Origin: Prauserella_A sp040635515
GTDB taxonomy: Bacteria > Actinomycetota > Actinomycetes > Mycobacteriales > Pseudonocardiaceae
Direction: 5' to 3'
DNA: 64,000 nt
NCBI GenBank assembly: GCA_040635515.1
Contig: JBEYHY010000001.1
Location: 1,178,001 to 1,242,000 of the forward strand
A model generated the notes under the pieces. That model was not told the origin of the DNA, ran no database searches, and saw only the letters and a program-made list of their open reading frames with translations. This document shows positions 16,856 through 25,562 of the stretch, piece by piece (position 1 is the stretch's first letter; every line of letters starts with the position of its first letter). A program made the translations under genes and the position numbers.

Positions 16856-17995
16856 TCAGGCGGCCAGCAGGTCGGTCAGCAGCTTGGCGACCTGCTCGGT
16901 CTCCACCAGGAAACCGTCGTGACCGGAGGCCGACGCGATCACCCGCGCCTCGGCACCCCTGATCCCCTCCGCCAGCGCGCGTTGCTGCGCGAGCGGATAC
17001 AGGCGGTCCGTGTCCACGCCACCGACGAGCGTCGTCGCGGTGACCCTGCGCAGGGCCTCGTCCACACCGCCCCTGCCCGTTCCGGCGTCGAACAGGTTCA
17101 TCGCCTCGGCGAGCCGCACGTAGCTGCCCGCGTCGAACCTGCGCACCAGCTTCGCCGCATGGTGGTCCACATAGGACTCCACGGCGAACCTGCCGCCCTC
17201 GGCGGGATCCTCACCGGGTTGCGGTTTTCTGCCGAACCTCGCCGCCAGCTCCGGTTCACTGCGATAGGTCAGGTGCGCGATACGGCGCGCGATGCCAAGG
17301 CCCCTGTGCGGCCCGTCACCCGGCCGCGCGAGGTAGTAGTCGCCACCCCGCCAGCCGGGGTCGGAGGTGATCGCCGCGATCTGGGTCGCGGTCCAGGCGA
17401 TCTGGTCGGCGCTGGATTGCGCCGCCGCCGCGAGCACCGCGAGCCGCCGCACCCGCTCCGGCTCCCTGACCGCCCATTCCAGGGCACGCATGCCGCCCAT
17501 CGAACCGCCGACGACCAGCGCCCACTCCCCGATGCCGAGGTGGTCGGCAAGCCCGGTCTCCGCCGCCACCTGGTCGCCGATGGTCAGCCTCGGGAACCCG
17601 CTTCCCCACGGCAGACCACCGGGACCGGTCGACGAGGGACCGGTACTGCCCTGGCAGCCGCCGAGCACGTTGGGCGCAACGATGAACCACCGCTCGGGGT
17701 CGAGCACCTTGCCGCTGCCCACAATGCCGTCCCACCACCCGGGGCTGGGGTGACCGGGGCCGGCGGGCCCCGCGACGTGACTGTCACCGGTGAGCGCGTG
17801 CAGCACGAGCACGGCGTTCGAACCGTCGGCGGCCAGCCGGCCCCAGGTCTCGTAGGCGATGCGGTAGCCGGGCAGCACACCGCCGCGCTCAAGATCGAGC
17901 GGCTCGGCGGGGCGGAACCAGCTCCGCCGTCCCACCGGGTCCCCTTCCCGCCAGGCTCCGCTGACCGGAAGGGGACCATCGGGGGATTCGGTCAC
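16856..17995 (-). CDS. metX: homoserine O-acetyltransferase
   Basis: 379 residues, alpha/beta hydrolase fold. Catalytic nucleophile S165 in GGSMGGMRALEW, acid in GVDTDRLYP, histidine in SGHDGFL; NVLGGCQGSTGPSS is the family signature. It acetylates homoserine with acetyl-CoA, the first committed step of methionine synthesis by direct sulfhydrylation. Start GTG 17995 overlaps the metY stop (GTGA), so translation is coupled: metY first, metX second. Confidence 0.9.
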   Translation of the reverse strand: MTESPDGPLPVSGAWREGDPVGRRSWFRPAEPLDLERGGVLPGYRIAYETWGRLAADGSNAVLVLHALTGDSHVAGPAGPGHPSPGWWDGIVGSGKVLDPERWFIVAPNVLGGCQGSTGPSSTGPGGLPWGSGFPRLTIGDQVAAETGLADHLGIGEWALVVGGSMGGMRALEWAVREPERVRRLAVLAAAAQSSADQIAWTATQIAAITSDPGWRGGDYYLARPGDGPHRGLGIARRIAHLTYRSEPELAARFGRKPQPGEDPAEGGRFAVESYVDHHAAKLVRRFDAGSYVRLAEAMNLFDAGTGRGGVDEALRRVTATTLVGGVDTDRLYPLAQQRALAEGIRGAEARVIASASGHDGFLVETEQVAKLLTDLLAA

Positions 17996-19299
17996 AGCGC
18001 GTCCTTCGCCGCCCTGAATCCCGCCTCCAGATCGGCTTTCAGGTCCTCGATGCCCTCAAGGCCCACGGAGAGGCGGACAAGCCCCGGCGTAACCCCGCTG
18101 CGGGCCTGTTCGTCGGCGGTCAGCTGTGAATGCGTCGTGCTGGCCGGGTGCACGATGAGGCTGCGCACGTCGCCGATGTTGACGAGCTGGCTGAACAACG
18201 ACGTGCCGTCGACGAAGGCCCTGCCCGCTTCGACCCCGCCACGCAGTTCGAACGACACGACGGCGCCCGCACCGCGAGGCAGGTAGCGGTTCGCCGCCGC
18301 GTGCCACGGGCTCGACGGCAGACCCGCATAGGAAACCGACTCGACCTCGTCCCGCGCCTCAAGCCATTCGGCGAGGGCCGTGGCGTTGGCCACGTGCCGC
18401 TCCAGACGCAGGGACAGCGTTTCGATCCCCTGCAGCACGAGGAAGCTCGTCAGTGGCGCGATGGCGGCGCCGGTGTCGCGCAGGAGCTGCACCCGCAGCT
18501 TCGCCGCGTACGCACCGGGGCCGAGCGCGGGCCAGTACTGGAGGCCGTTGTAGCTGGGGTCCGGTTCGGTGAAGCCGGGGAACCGCTCGGCGTGTGCGCC
18601 GAAGTCGAAGGTTCCGCCGTCGACGACGACGCCGGCCACAGCCGTTCCGTGCCCCCCGAGGTACTTGGTCGCCGAGTGCACGACGATGTCGGCGCCGTGG
18701 TCGATGGGGCGCAGCAGGTAGGGCGTCGGCACCGTGTTGTCGACCACGAGCGGCAGGCCCGTCTCGTGCGCGAGCGCGGCGACGGCCTCGATGTCGAGCA
18801 CGTTGGCCCTCGGGTTGCCGAGGGTCTCGGCGAAGAACAACTTCGTGTTGGGCCGTGCGGCGGCCCGCCACGCGTCGAGGTCGTCGGGATCATCCACAAA
18901 CGACACCTCGACGCCGAGCTTCGGCAACGTGTAGTTGAAGAGGTTGTACGTACCGCCGTACAGCGAAGCGCTGGACACGAGGTGGTCGCCCGCGCTCGCG
19001 AGGTTCAGGATGGCGGCGGTCACGGCGGCCTGCCCCGAGGCGAAGGCAACCGCGGCGACCCCGCCTTCCAGCGCGGCGATCCGCTGTTCCAGCACGTCCT
19101 GTGTCGGGTTGTTGATGCGCGTGTAGATGTTGCCCGGCTCGGCGAGACTGAACAGGTCCGCACCGTGCTTTGTGTCCCTGAACACATAGGACGTTGTCTG
19201 GTAGATCGGTGTCGCCCTGGCTCCCGTCGCGGGATCGGGTGCGGCACCCGCGTGGATCTGCTGGGTCTCGAATGACCAGCCTGCTGGTGTTTCCGTCAT
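17992..19299 (-). CDS. metY: O-acetylhomoserine aminocarboxypropyltransferase (sulfhydrylase)
   Basis: 435 residues, fold-type I PLP enzyme. The PLP lysine is K212 in SATKYLGGHG; further markers are YTRINNPTQDVLEQRIAALEGG (positions 59-80), ASLYGGTYNLF and FAETLGNP. The length and the YGGTYNLF string fit MetY rather than MetB/MetC. It makes homocysteine from O-acetylhomoserine and sulfide. ATG 19299 has GGTGGGGA about 6 bp upstream and is preferred over an upstream ATG at 19311. Divergent from the methionine importer, suggesting shared control by methionine supply. Confidence 0.9.
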   Translation of the reverse strand: MTETPAGWSFETQQIHAGAAPDPATGARATPIYQTTSYVFRDTKHGADLFSLAEPGNIYTRINNPTQDVLEQRIAALEGGVAAVAFASGQAAVTAAILNLASAGDHLVSSASLYGGTYNLFNYTLPKLGVEVSFVDDPDDLDAWRAAARPNTKLFFAETLGNPRANVLDIEAVAALAHETGLPLVVDNTVPTPYLLRPIDHGADIVVHSATKYLGGHGTAVAGVVVDGGTFDFGAHAERFPGFTEPDPSYNGLQYWPALGPGAYAAKLRVQLLRDTGAAIAPLTSFLVLQGIETLSLRLERHVANATALAEWLEARDEVESVSYAGLPSSPWHAAANRYLPRGAGAVVSFELRGGVEAGRAFVDGTSLFSQLVNIGDVRSLIVHPASTTHSQLTADEQARSGVTPGLVRLSVGLEGIEDLKADLEAGFRAAKDAL

Positions 19300-19607
19300 C
19301 TGGATCCCCACCTCGTTTCGGTTCCTGTGATCGGCAAGACCACGGTACGTGTTCAGTTAACGGCCCTTCCGCAAGCCTTCGCATCTCGTCCCAGCCAACG
19401 GAACATGCCCCGTTTTCGTGCCGACAGAAAGAAATTGTGCCGACTAGCACACCGGATCGCCTGTCGGCAAACGGCTCCGCCGCGTGGCTCAGCACGTGGA
19501 ACACGGTTTGCCGGCGCGCGAATTCCCAGCAGGGTGGCTCACGAACCCGCGCACGCGTGTCGATCCACGCCGGGCGCAGCACACAGGAAAGGCACCCAGG
19601 AACCGTC
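19300..19607. promoter_or_regulatory. divergent leader region between metY and metQ
   Basis: 308 bp with no gene. It contains a 9-bp inverted repeat (TGCCGACAG at 19419-19427, CTGTCGGCA at 19461-19469) enclosing a smaller TGTGC/GCACA hairpin, so an RNA leader structure on the metQ side is possible. I could not match a SAM-I or SAM-IV riboswitch core by eye. Confidence 0.35.
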
Positions 19608-20561
19608 ATGGCAGAGCAGAACACGAGCGAGCAGCAGACCGCACTCCCGGAACGCCCCGGCAGAAAGAAGGGTGTGCTGATCGGTGTCGCCGTCGTCGCC
19701 GTCATCGCACTCGTCGCAGTCGTCCTCCTCGTGACAACGAACAACGACGACAGCGCCGCTTCCGGCGGCAACGTGACCGTCCGCATCGGAACGACGGAGG
19801 CGAGCAGCGAGTACTGGACGGTACTCAAGGAGGTCGCCGCCGAAGAGGGCATCACCATCGAGGCGGTCAACTTCAGCGACTACAACCAGGCCAACCCCGC
19901 GCTCTCGCAGGGGCAGATCGATCTGAATCTATTCCAGCATCTGCTCTTTCTCGCCAACTACAACACCGCCAGCGACGACACCCTGACGCCGATCGCCTCG
20001 ACCTACATCGTCCCGCTTTCGCTGTACTCCAGGGAACACACCTCGGTCGAGGACATTCCCGACGGCGGCACGATCGCGATCCCCAACGATCCGACCAACC
20101 AGGCGCGGGCCCTGCTGGTGCTGCAGGAGGCGGGCCTGCTGAAGCTCCGCGGCGGCGGCAACGTGTTGTCGACACCCGCGGAGATCGACGCCGGGGCGTC
20201 CAAGGTGACGGTGACCGCGGTGGACGCGGCGCAGACCGTCGCCGCGCTGCCGTCGGTCGATGCCTCCATCGTGAACAACAACTACGCCACCGACGGTGGT
20301 CTCGACCCCTCCAAGGCGCTGTTCTCCGACGACCCGGGCAGCGCGGCCGCCGAGCCCTACATCAACGTGATCGTCGCCAGGGCACAGGACAAGGACAACC
20401 CCACCTACGCGAAGGTCGCCGAGCTGTACCGCGACCCCAGAGTCACCGAGAAGGTGCAGGCCGAGTCGGGCGGCACGTCGGTCCTGGTCGACCGCCCCGC
20501 CGCGGAACTGGAGCAGATCCTCTCCTCGCTGGGCGACACCGTGCGAACGGCGGGCCAGTGA
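19608..20561 (+). CDS. metQ: methionine ABC transporter substrate-binding protein (NlpA/MetQ), TM-anchored
   Basis: 317 residues. The NlpA/MetQ domain is clear: VTVRIGTTEASSEYW, FSDYNQANPALSQGQIDLNLFQH (in two parts), SREHTSVEDIPDGGTIAIPNDPTNQARAL. It captures methionine outside the membrane for MetNI. Unusually there is no lipobox cysteine. Residues 22-43 form a single membrane helix after a KK pair, so it is probably anchored by an uncleaved N-terminal helix. MetN overlaps its stop by GTGA. Confidence 0.85.
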   Translation: MAEQNTSEQQTALPERPGRKKGVLIGVAVVAVIALVAVVLLVTTNNDDSAASGGNVTVRIGTTEASSEYWTVLKEVAAEEGITIEAVNFSDYNQANPALSQGQIDLNLFQHLLFLANYNTASDDTLTPIASTYIVPLSLYSREHTSVEDIPDGGTIAIPNDPTNQARALLVLQEAGLLKLRGGGNVLSTPAEIDAGASKVTVTAVDAAQTVAALPSVDASIVNNNYATDGGLDPSKALFSDDPGSAAAEPYINVIVARAQDKDNPTYAKVAELYRDPRVTEKVQAESGGTSVLVDRPAAELEQILSSLGDTVRTAGQ

Positions 20562-21595
20562 GCGACGGCTCCACGCTCATCGAGTTCCGCGACGTCGGCA
20601 AGACGTTCCGGTCCGGCAGCGGGAAGGACGTCGTCGCGCTGGACGGCGTCGACCTGACGGTCGAGGCGGGCGAGGTGTTCGCCATCATCGGCTACTCCGG
20701 TGCCGGCAAGAGCACGCTCGTCAGGTTGATCAACGCGCTGGAGCCGGTGACCTCGGGATCCGTCCTCGTCGACGGTGTCGATCTGACCACCCTCAGTGAG
20801 CGCAAGCTCCGGCGGGTGCGCCTCGGTATCGGCATGATCTTCCAGCAGTTCAACCTGCTCAAGTCACGCACGGTGTTCGGCAATGTCGCCTATCCGCTCA
20901 AGATCGCGGGCTGGGACAAGGCGGCAAGGGAACGCAGGGTGGCCGAGCTGCTGAATTTCGTCGGCATCAGCGACAAGGCGTGGCACTACCCCTCGCAACT
21001 GTCCGGTGGCCAGCAGCAGCGCGTCGGCATCGCCAGGGCGCTGGCGACGAATCCGAAGATCCTGCTCGCCGACGAGTCGACGAGCGCCCTCGATCCCGAG
21101 ACGACCGGTGAGGTACTGCGCCTGCTCAAGCGGGTCAACGCCGAACTGGGTGTCACCATCGTCGTCATCACCCACGAGATGGAGGTGGTCAGGGAGATCG
21201 CCGACCGAGTCGCGGTGCTCGACGCGGGCAAGGTCGTCGAACACGGGCCGGTCGCCGAGGTGTTCACGAATCCGAAGCAGGACACGACGCGCCGGTTCGT
21301 GGAAACCGTGCTGCGGGACCAGCCGAGCGGGGACAACCTCGCGAGGATCAGGTCCCGGCACAGCGGGCGGCTGGTGACCACACGTGTTGGCGACGACCGC
21401 GCCATCGGCTCCGTGCTGTCGGGTGCGCTCGGCAAGCACGGCGTCCGGTTCGAGATCGTCTACGGCGGGATCAGTGAACTCGGCGGAAGATCGGTGGGCG
21501 GGCTCACACTCGAACTCATCGGCGAGGAGGCCGCCGTCGACGCGCTCGTCGCGGAACTGAGGGAGGCCACCGAGGTCGAGGAGCTGACGGTATGA
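20558..21595 (+). CDS. metN: methionine ABC transporter ATP-binding protein
   Basis: 345 residues. Walker A GYSGAGKST, signature LSGGQQQRVGIARAL, Walker B ILLADESTSALD, H-loop ITHEM. The C-terminal 90 residues (FEIVYGGISELGGRSVGGLTLEL) form the NIL domain that binds methionine and trans-inhibits MetN transporters. Overlaps metQ and metI by 4 bp on each side. Confidence 0.9.
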   Translation: MSDGSTLIEFRDVGKTFRSGSGKDVVALDGVDLTVEAGEVFAIIGYSGAGKSTLVRLINALEPVTSGSVLVDGVDLTTLSERKLRRVRLGIGMIFQQFNLLKSRTVFGNVAYPLKIAGWDKAARERRVAELLNFVGISDKAWHYPSQLSGGQQQRVGIARALATNPKILLADESTSALDPETTGEVLRLLKRVNAELGVTIVVITHEMEVVREIADRVAVLDAGKVVEHGPVAEVFTNPKQDTTRRFVETVLRDQPSGDNLARIRSRHSGRLVTTRVGDDRAIGSVLSGALGKHGVRFEIVYGGISELGGRSVGGLTLELIGEEAAVDALVAELREATEVEELTV

Positions 21596-22254
21596 GCTTC
21601 GACTGGGACAACCTCGGCCCCGTGCTGCTGACCGCGATCGGACAGACACTGTGGATGGTCGTGGCCACGCTGCTGATCGGCGGTTTCCTCGGCCTCGTGC
21701 TGGGCATCCTGCTCTACGCGACGCGGCGCGGCGGGATTCTGGCGAACCGGTTCGTCTTCACCGTGCTCAACGTGCTCGTGAACATCATCAGGCCGATTCC
21801 GTTCATCATCTTCATCACCGCGATCGGCCCGCTCACGATCAGTGTCGTCGGCACCCAGCTCGGCACGACCGCGGCGACGTTCGCGCTGATCGTGGCGGCG
21901 ACGTTCGGCATCTCCCGCATCGTCGAGCAGAACCTGGTGACCATCGACCCCGGCGTCATCGAGGCGGCGCGCGCGATGGGCGCCTCTCCCCTGCGCATCA
22001 TCGTCACGCTGCTCGTTCCCGAGGCGCTGGCCCCGCTGATCCTCGGGTACACCTTCGTCTTCGTTGCGGTGGTGGACATGACCGCTGTCGCGGGGGCCGT
22101 CGGCGGCGGCGGGCTCGGCGACTTCGCGATCGCCTACGGCTACCAGCGGTTCGACTGGACGGTCACCGCGATCGCCGTCGCCATCATCATCGTGCTGGTC
22201 CAGGCCGCGCAGTTCGCCGGAAACTGGTTGGCACGCAAGGCCCTCCGCCAATGA
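21592..22254 (+). CDS. metI: methionine ABC transporter permease
   Basis: 220 residues, five to six membrane helices. The EAA coupling loop is in DPGVIEAARAMGASPLRIIV; RPIPFIIF and GGGGLGDFAIAYGYQRF are MetI hallmarks. ATG overlaps the metN stop (ATGA). Followed by a hairpin at 22282. Confidence 0.9.
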   Translation: MSFDWDNLGPVLLTAIGQTLWMVVATLLIGGFLGLVLGILLYATRRGGILANRFVFTVLNVLVNIIRPIPFIIFITAIGPLTISVVGTQLGTTAATFALIVAATFGISRIVEQNLVTIDPGVIEAARAMGASPLRIIVTLLVPEALAPLILGYTFVFVAVVDMTAVAGAVGGGGLGDFAIAYGYQRFDWTVTAIAVAIIIVLVQAAQFAGNWLARKALRQ

Positions 22255-22281
22255 CAAAGGAATGACAACGAGATGACACCC

Positions 22282-22321
22282 GGCCGCTCGCCCTCCTTCT
22301 CCTGTCTGGGGGCGAGTGGCC
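22282..22321 (+). terminator. hairpin after metI
   Basis: 12-bp stem with one mismatch (GGCCGCTCGCCC at 22282, GGGCGAGTGGCC at 22310-22321), 28 bp past the metI stop. Confidence 0.5.
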
Positions 22322-22460
22322 AGGTATCACCCACGATAGGTATCTCGGCCACACAAATCCCCGGCGCGGTGGTAGCTTCCGTTGAAGGACAGGGGTTTTC
22401 CGGCCCCGGTGTCTCGGACGGCGATCGCGGGGCGAGCGAGCGCCGTCGAGGGGAGGAGTT

Positions 22461-22724
22461 GTGGCAAACCACGGTCCACATGCGCATCATCGCCATCGTC
22501 GACATGATCGCCAGGTCGGCGTCGGCGACAGGGTCACCTTCGTAGCGGGACGGCATTCGGGATGGAGTCGCGTCTGCAGGCGCGGCTCGGTCACCGCGCA
22601 ACCGGTCTTCGACAAGGACACCACCACGTGGTGGGTTCCGGTTCAGCCCGACGACACCGGGACGGCACCCGAACCGCACTGGGTTCCCCGAGAGCAGATC
22701 GTCGACGTCGCCTCGCCATGCTGA
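22461..22724 (+). CDS. small conserved-looking hypothetical protein
   Basis: 87 residues, GTG start with a strong GGGGAGGAG Shine-Dalgarno 3-8 bp upstream, which is the main support. His/Arg-rich N-terminus (HGPHAHHRHRRHDR) followed by a compact region with VGVGDRVTFVAGRHSGW and TTTWWVPVQPDD, looking like a small beta-barrel. No family recognised. It stands alone between metI and lemA. Confidence 0.55.
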   Translation: MANHGPHAHHRHRRHDRQVGVGDRVTFVAGRHSGWSRVCRRGSVTAQPVFDKDTTTWWVPVQPDDTGTAPEPHWVPREQIVDVASPC

Positions 22725-22938
22725 GCAGCTGAGCACGCGGTCCCAAGCCCGCGTGCCTCGCGCACACACCGTGGTTCGTTCGTCGCGCAGGGTGCGCCCG
22801 CTCCCGTGGCCCGTTTCGCCCGATTCGCCGCCGCGTAGAGTGGCCGTCCTGCACGGCGCTCATCGATGAGGGAAAACGCTGCGACCAGGCGGCAGGGCCC
22901 TCTATCCTGGGCGCACTTCGATCCAGGGGAGGCTGACA

Positions 22939-23541
22939 GTGGGCACAGGAGCCATCGTGACGATCGTCATCGTGGCTGTGGTGGTCGTGGTTCTCGTCAT
23001 TCTGACGATCACGAGCTACAACGGGCTGGTGAGGTTGCGCAACGCCTACAAGAACGCGTTCGCGCAGATCGACGTCCAGCTCACGCGGCGGCACGATCTG
23101 ATCCCGAACCTGGTGGAAACGGCCAAGGGCTACATCCAGCACGAGCGGCAGACACTCGAAGCCGTCATCGCCGCCCGCGGCGGCGCGGTGTCGGCACAGG
23201 ACGCGGCGAGGCAGAACCCGGGCGACCCCGGAGCGATGCAGAACCTTTCCGGCGCCGAGAACATGCTCACCCAGACACTGGGCAGGCTGTTCGCGTTGTC
23301 GGAGGCCTACCCGGACCTCAAGGCCAACCAGAACATGATGCAGCTCTCCGAGGAACTGACCTCAACGGAGAACAGGGTCGCGTTCGCCCGCCAGGGATTC
23401 AACGACTCCGTCATGGTCTACAACAACAAGCGCGAGGTCTTCCCCAGCAACATCATCGCGGGCATGTTCAGCTTCCGGCCCGCCGCGCTGCTGGAAGTGG
23501 ATTCACCGGAGACCCGTGAGGTGCCGCGGATCTCGTTCTGA
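22939..23541 (+). CDS. lemA: LemA family protein
   Basis: 200 residues: N-terminal transmembrane helix (about 5-26) followed by the LemA helical bundle (SYNGLVRLRNAYKNAFAQID, RRHDLIPNLVETAKGYIQHE, NNKREVFPSNIIAGMFSF). GTG 22939 has GGGGAGG upstream. LemA proteins commonly sit beside an HtpX-type protease, as here with 17 bp between them; the pair is thought to act in envelope protein quality control. Confidence 0.85.
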   Translation: MGTGAIVTIVIVAVVVVVLVILTITSYNGLVRLRNAYKNAFAQIDVQLTRRHDLIPNLVETAKGYIQHERQTLEAVIAARGGAVSAQDAARQNPGDPGAMQNLSGAENMLTQTLGRLFALSEAYPDLKANQNMMQLSEELTSTENRVAFARQGFNDSVMVYNNKREVFPSNIIAGMFSFRPAALLEVDSPETREVPRISF

Positions 23542-23558
23542 CAACGCATCCGACAGCA

Positions 23559-25520
23559 ATGAACTTCTTCGAACGGCAGGCAGAGGTCCGCAAGGCATCA
23601 GCGAGGCTGGTGTGGTTGTTCGTCTTCGCGGTCATCGGCATCGTCGCGGTCGTCGACTTCGCGGTGTGGTGGGCCATGGGATTTCCCGGCTTCGAGACCG
23701 CGGTCGGTCCACTCGCGATCGTCACCGTGCTCACGATGCTGATGATCGGCCTCACGTCCTGGATCAGGACGCTGATGCTGCGCAAGGGCGGTGGCGGCAA
23801 AGTCGCCACGAGCCTCGGCGGGGTCGCGGTTCCCGAGGACACCGCCGATCCCGGCCTTCGCCGGTACCGCAACGTGGTCGAGGAGATCGCGATCGCCTCC
23901 GGTATGCCGGTTCCCGAGCTGTACCTGCTGCCTCACGAGCCGGGCATCAACGCGTTCGCCGCGGGCTGGGCTCCGGGCAACGCCGCCATCGCGGTCACGC
24001 AGGGTGCGCTGGACCGGCTCAACCGCGACGAGTTGCAGGGCGTCATCGCCCACGAGTTCAGCCACGTCGTCAACGGCGACATGCGCCTCAACATCCGGCT
24101 CATCGGCGTGCTCGCCGGAATCGTCGGGCTCGCGGTCGTCGGCAGGGTACTTCTCAGCGGCGGCGGCTCGGGCAACAGGAAGAACAACAACGCGGGGCCG
24201 CTGATCATCGTGGCGCTGGCGGCCATTGTCGCCGGATACGTCGGGGTCGTTTTCGGCAGGCTCATCAAGGCCGCGGTGTCACGGCAGCGCGAATATCTCG
24301 CAGACGCCTCCGCGGTGCAGTTCACGCGCCAGACCGACGGCATCGCGGGCGCGCTCAAGAAGATCGGCGGCCTGCGGGCCGGTTCGACCCTGCGCGCGGG
24401 CAAGGCCGAAGACGTCAGCCACATGCTTTTCGGCGAGGGCAAGAAGTTCTCCTCGATGTTCGCGACGCACCCCCCGCTGGCAAAGCGCATCCGGTTGCTC
24501 GATCCCACGTTCGATCCGGCCGAGCTGGAACAGCTCAGCCAGCGCTGGGCGGCCGCCCCGCCATCAGGCCCGCACGAGGACCAGGCACGCGGCCTCGCCC
24601 CTGTCCCCCAGCAGTATCCACAGTCACCACAGGCGCCACAGCCGCCTCAGCCGGCCGGTCGGCCGCGGGCCATGGTGCAGGCCCAGCCTCACGCGGTCGT
24701 CGCCAATGTCGGTGACCCCGGAGCCGGTTCGTTCGCGCACGCGGGAACCATCCTGCGTGACATTCCCGAGGAACTCCTCATCAGGGCCCGGCGAGCCGAC
24801 ACCGTGGTGCCGCTGGTGTTCGGGCTGCTCATCTCCGCCGACAGCGACACGCGGATCCGGCAGTACCACATGCTCGCCGCCCGGCACGGGCGGTGGATCG
24901 CCGACGCCGCGTGGAACGAGGGCAGCGCACTCACCGCTCTGGACGCCGCGCTTCGCCTTCCGTTGTCCGAGATCGCCTTTCCCGCCCTGCGCCACCGCAC
25001 GAGCGAGGAGCTGGCCGCGATCGGCGCCAGCATCACCGAGCTGGTCAAGGCCGACGGCACCACGAGCGTCTTCGAGTACTGCCTTTCGACGCTGCTTCAT
25101 CGTGATCTGCACGAGGCGATCCACCACAACCCGCCGTGGCGGGCGCGGCACACCAGCCTGCGGGCGAGCCACGGCGCCGTGGCGACGTTGTTCGCGGTGC
25201 TGGCAAGGGTCGGTCACCCGGACCCCGGCGCGGCGGAAGCCGCCTTCCACACGGGACTGGCGACGACGCTGCCAGGCGTGCGACTGCCCTATCTCCCGCC
25301 GCCGCAGGGCCCGTTCGCTCTTGGCGCGGTGTGGCCGGTTCTCGACGGCCTTTCCGGCGCCGAGAAGGCCAAGCTCATCGAGGGTGTCGTCGCGGTGATC
25401 GGCAGCGACAACGCGATGACGGTGGAAGAGAGTGAGCTGCTGCGGACCGTGTGCGCGGTCCTGCATTGCCCGCTACCGCCATTGGTGGGTTCGCAGACAC
25501 CAGCGCCGCGTTCCGGCTGA
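23559..25520 (+). CDS. M48 family (HtpX-like) membrane metalloprotease with long C-terminal domain
   Basis: 653 residues. Two N-terminal membrane helices (about 17-37 and 50-68), then the M48 zinc site H165-E-F-S-H169 (IAHEFSHVVNGD), a second hydrophobic pair (about 186-232) and the glutamate in REYLADASAVQF. ATHPPLAKRIRLLDP closes the protease domain near 325. The remaining 320 residues are an extra domain beginning after a Pro/Gln-rich linker. Its last part (SDNAMTVEESELLRTVCAVL) resembles TerB-like helices, an inference. E. coli HtpX itself is about 290 residues, so this is the long form. Confidence 0.8.
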   Translation: MNFFERQAEVRKASARLVWLFVFAVIGIVAVVDFAVWWAMGFPGFETAVGPLAIVTVLTMLMIGLTSWIRTLMLRKGGGGKVATSLGGVAVPEDTADPGLRRYRNVVEEIAIASGMPVPELYLLPHEPGINAFAAGWAPGNAAIAVTQGALDRLNRDELQGVIAHEFSHVVNGDMRLNIRLIGVLAGIVGLAVVGRVLLSGGGSGNRKNNNAGPLIIVALAAIVAGYVGVVFGRLIKAAVSRQREYLADASAVQFTRQTDGIAGALKKIGGLRAGSTLRAGKAEDVSHMLFGEGKKFSSMFATHPPLAKRIRLLDPTFDPAELEQLSQRWAAAPPSGPHEDQARGLAPVPQQYPQSPQAPQPPQPAGRPRAMVQAQPHAVVANVGDPGAGSFAHAGTILRDIPEELLIRARRADTVVPLVFGLLISADSDTRIRQYHMLAARHGRWIADAAWNEGSALTALDAALRLPLSEIAFPALRHRTSEELAAIGASITELVKADGTTSVFEYCLSTLLHRDLHEAIHHNPPWRARHTSLRASHGAVATLFAVLARVGHPDPGAAEAAFHTGLATTLPGVRLPYLPPPQGPFALGAVWPVLDGLSGAEKAKLIEGVVAVIGSDNAMTVEESELLRTVCAVLHCPLPPLVGSQTPAPRSG

Positions 25521-25524
25521 GGTT

Positions 25525-25553
25525 CCCGTGGTGTCCACATGGGACACCACGGG
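25525..25553. terminator. bidirectional terminator between the M48 protease and TetR genes
   Basis: Perfect 12-bp stem, CCCGTGGTGTCC (25525-25536) and GGACACCACGGG (25542-25553), 5-nt loop, between convergent stops at 25520 and 25563. Confidence 0.7.
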
Positions 25554-25562
25554 CCTCGGTCA

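Noticed and set aside
19300..19607. SAM riboswitch upstream of metY or metQ
   Set aside because: Hairpins exist but I could not match the conserved core of any SAM riboswitch class by eye; a covariance-model search is needed to decide.
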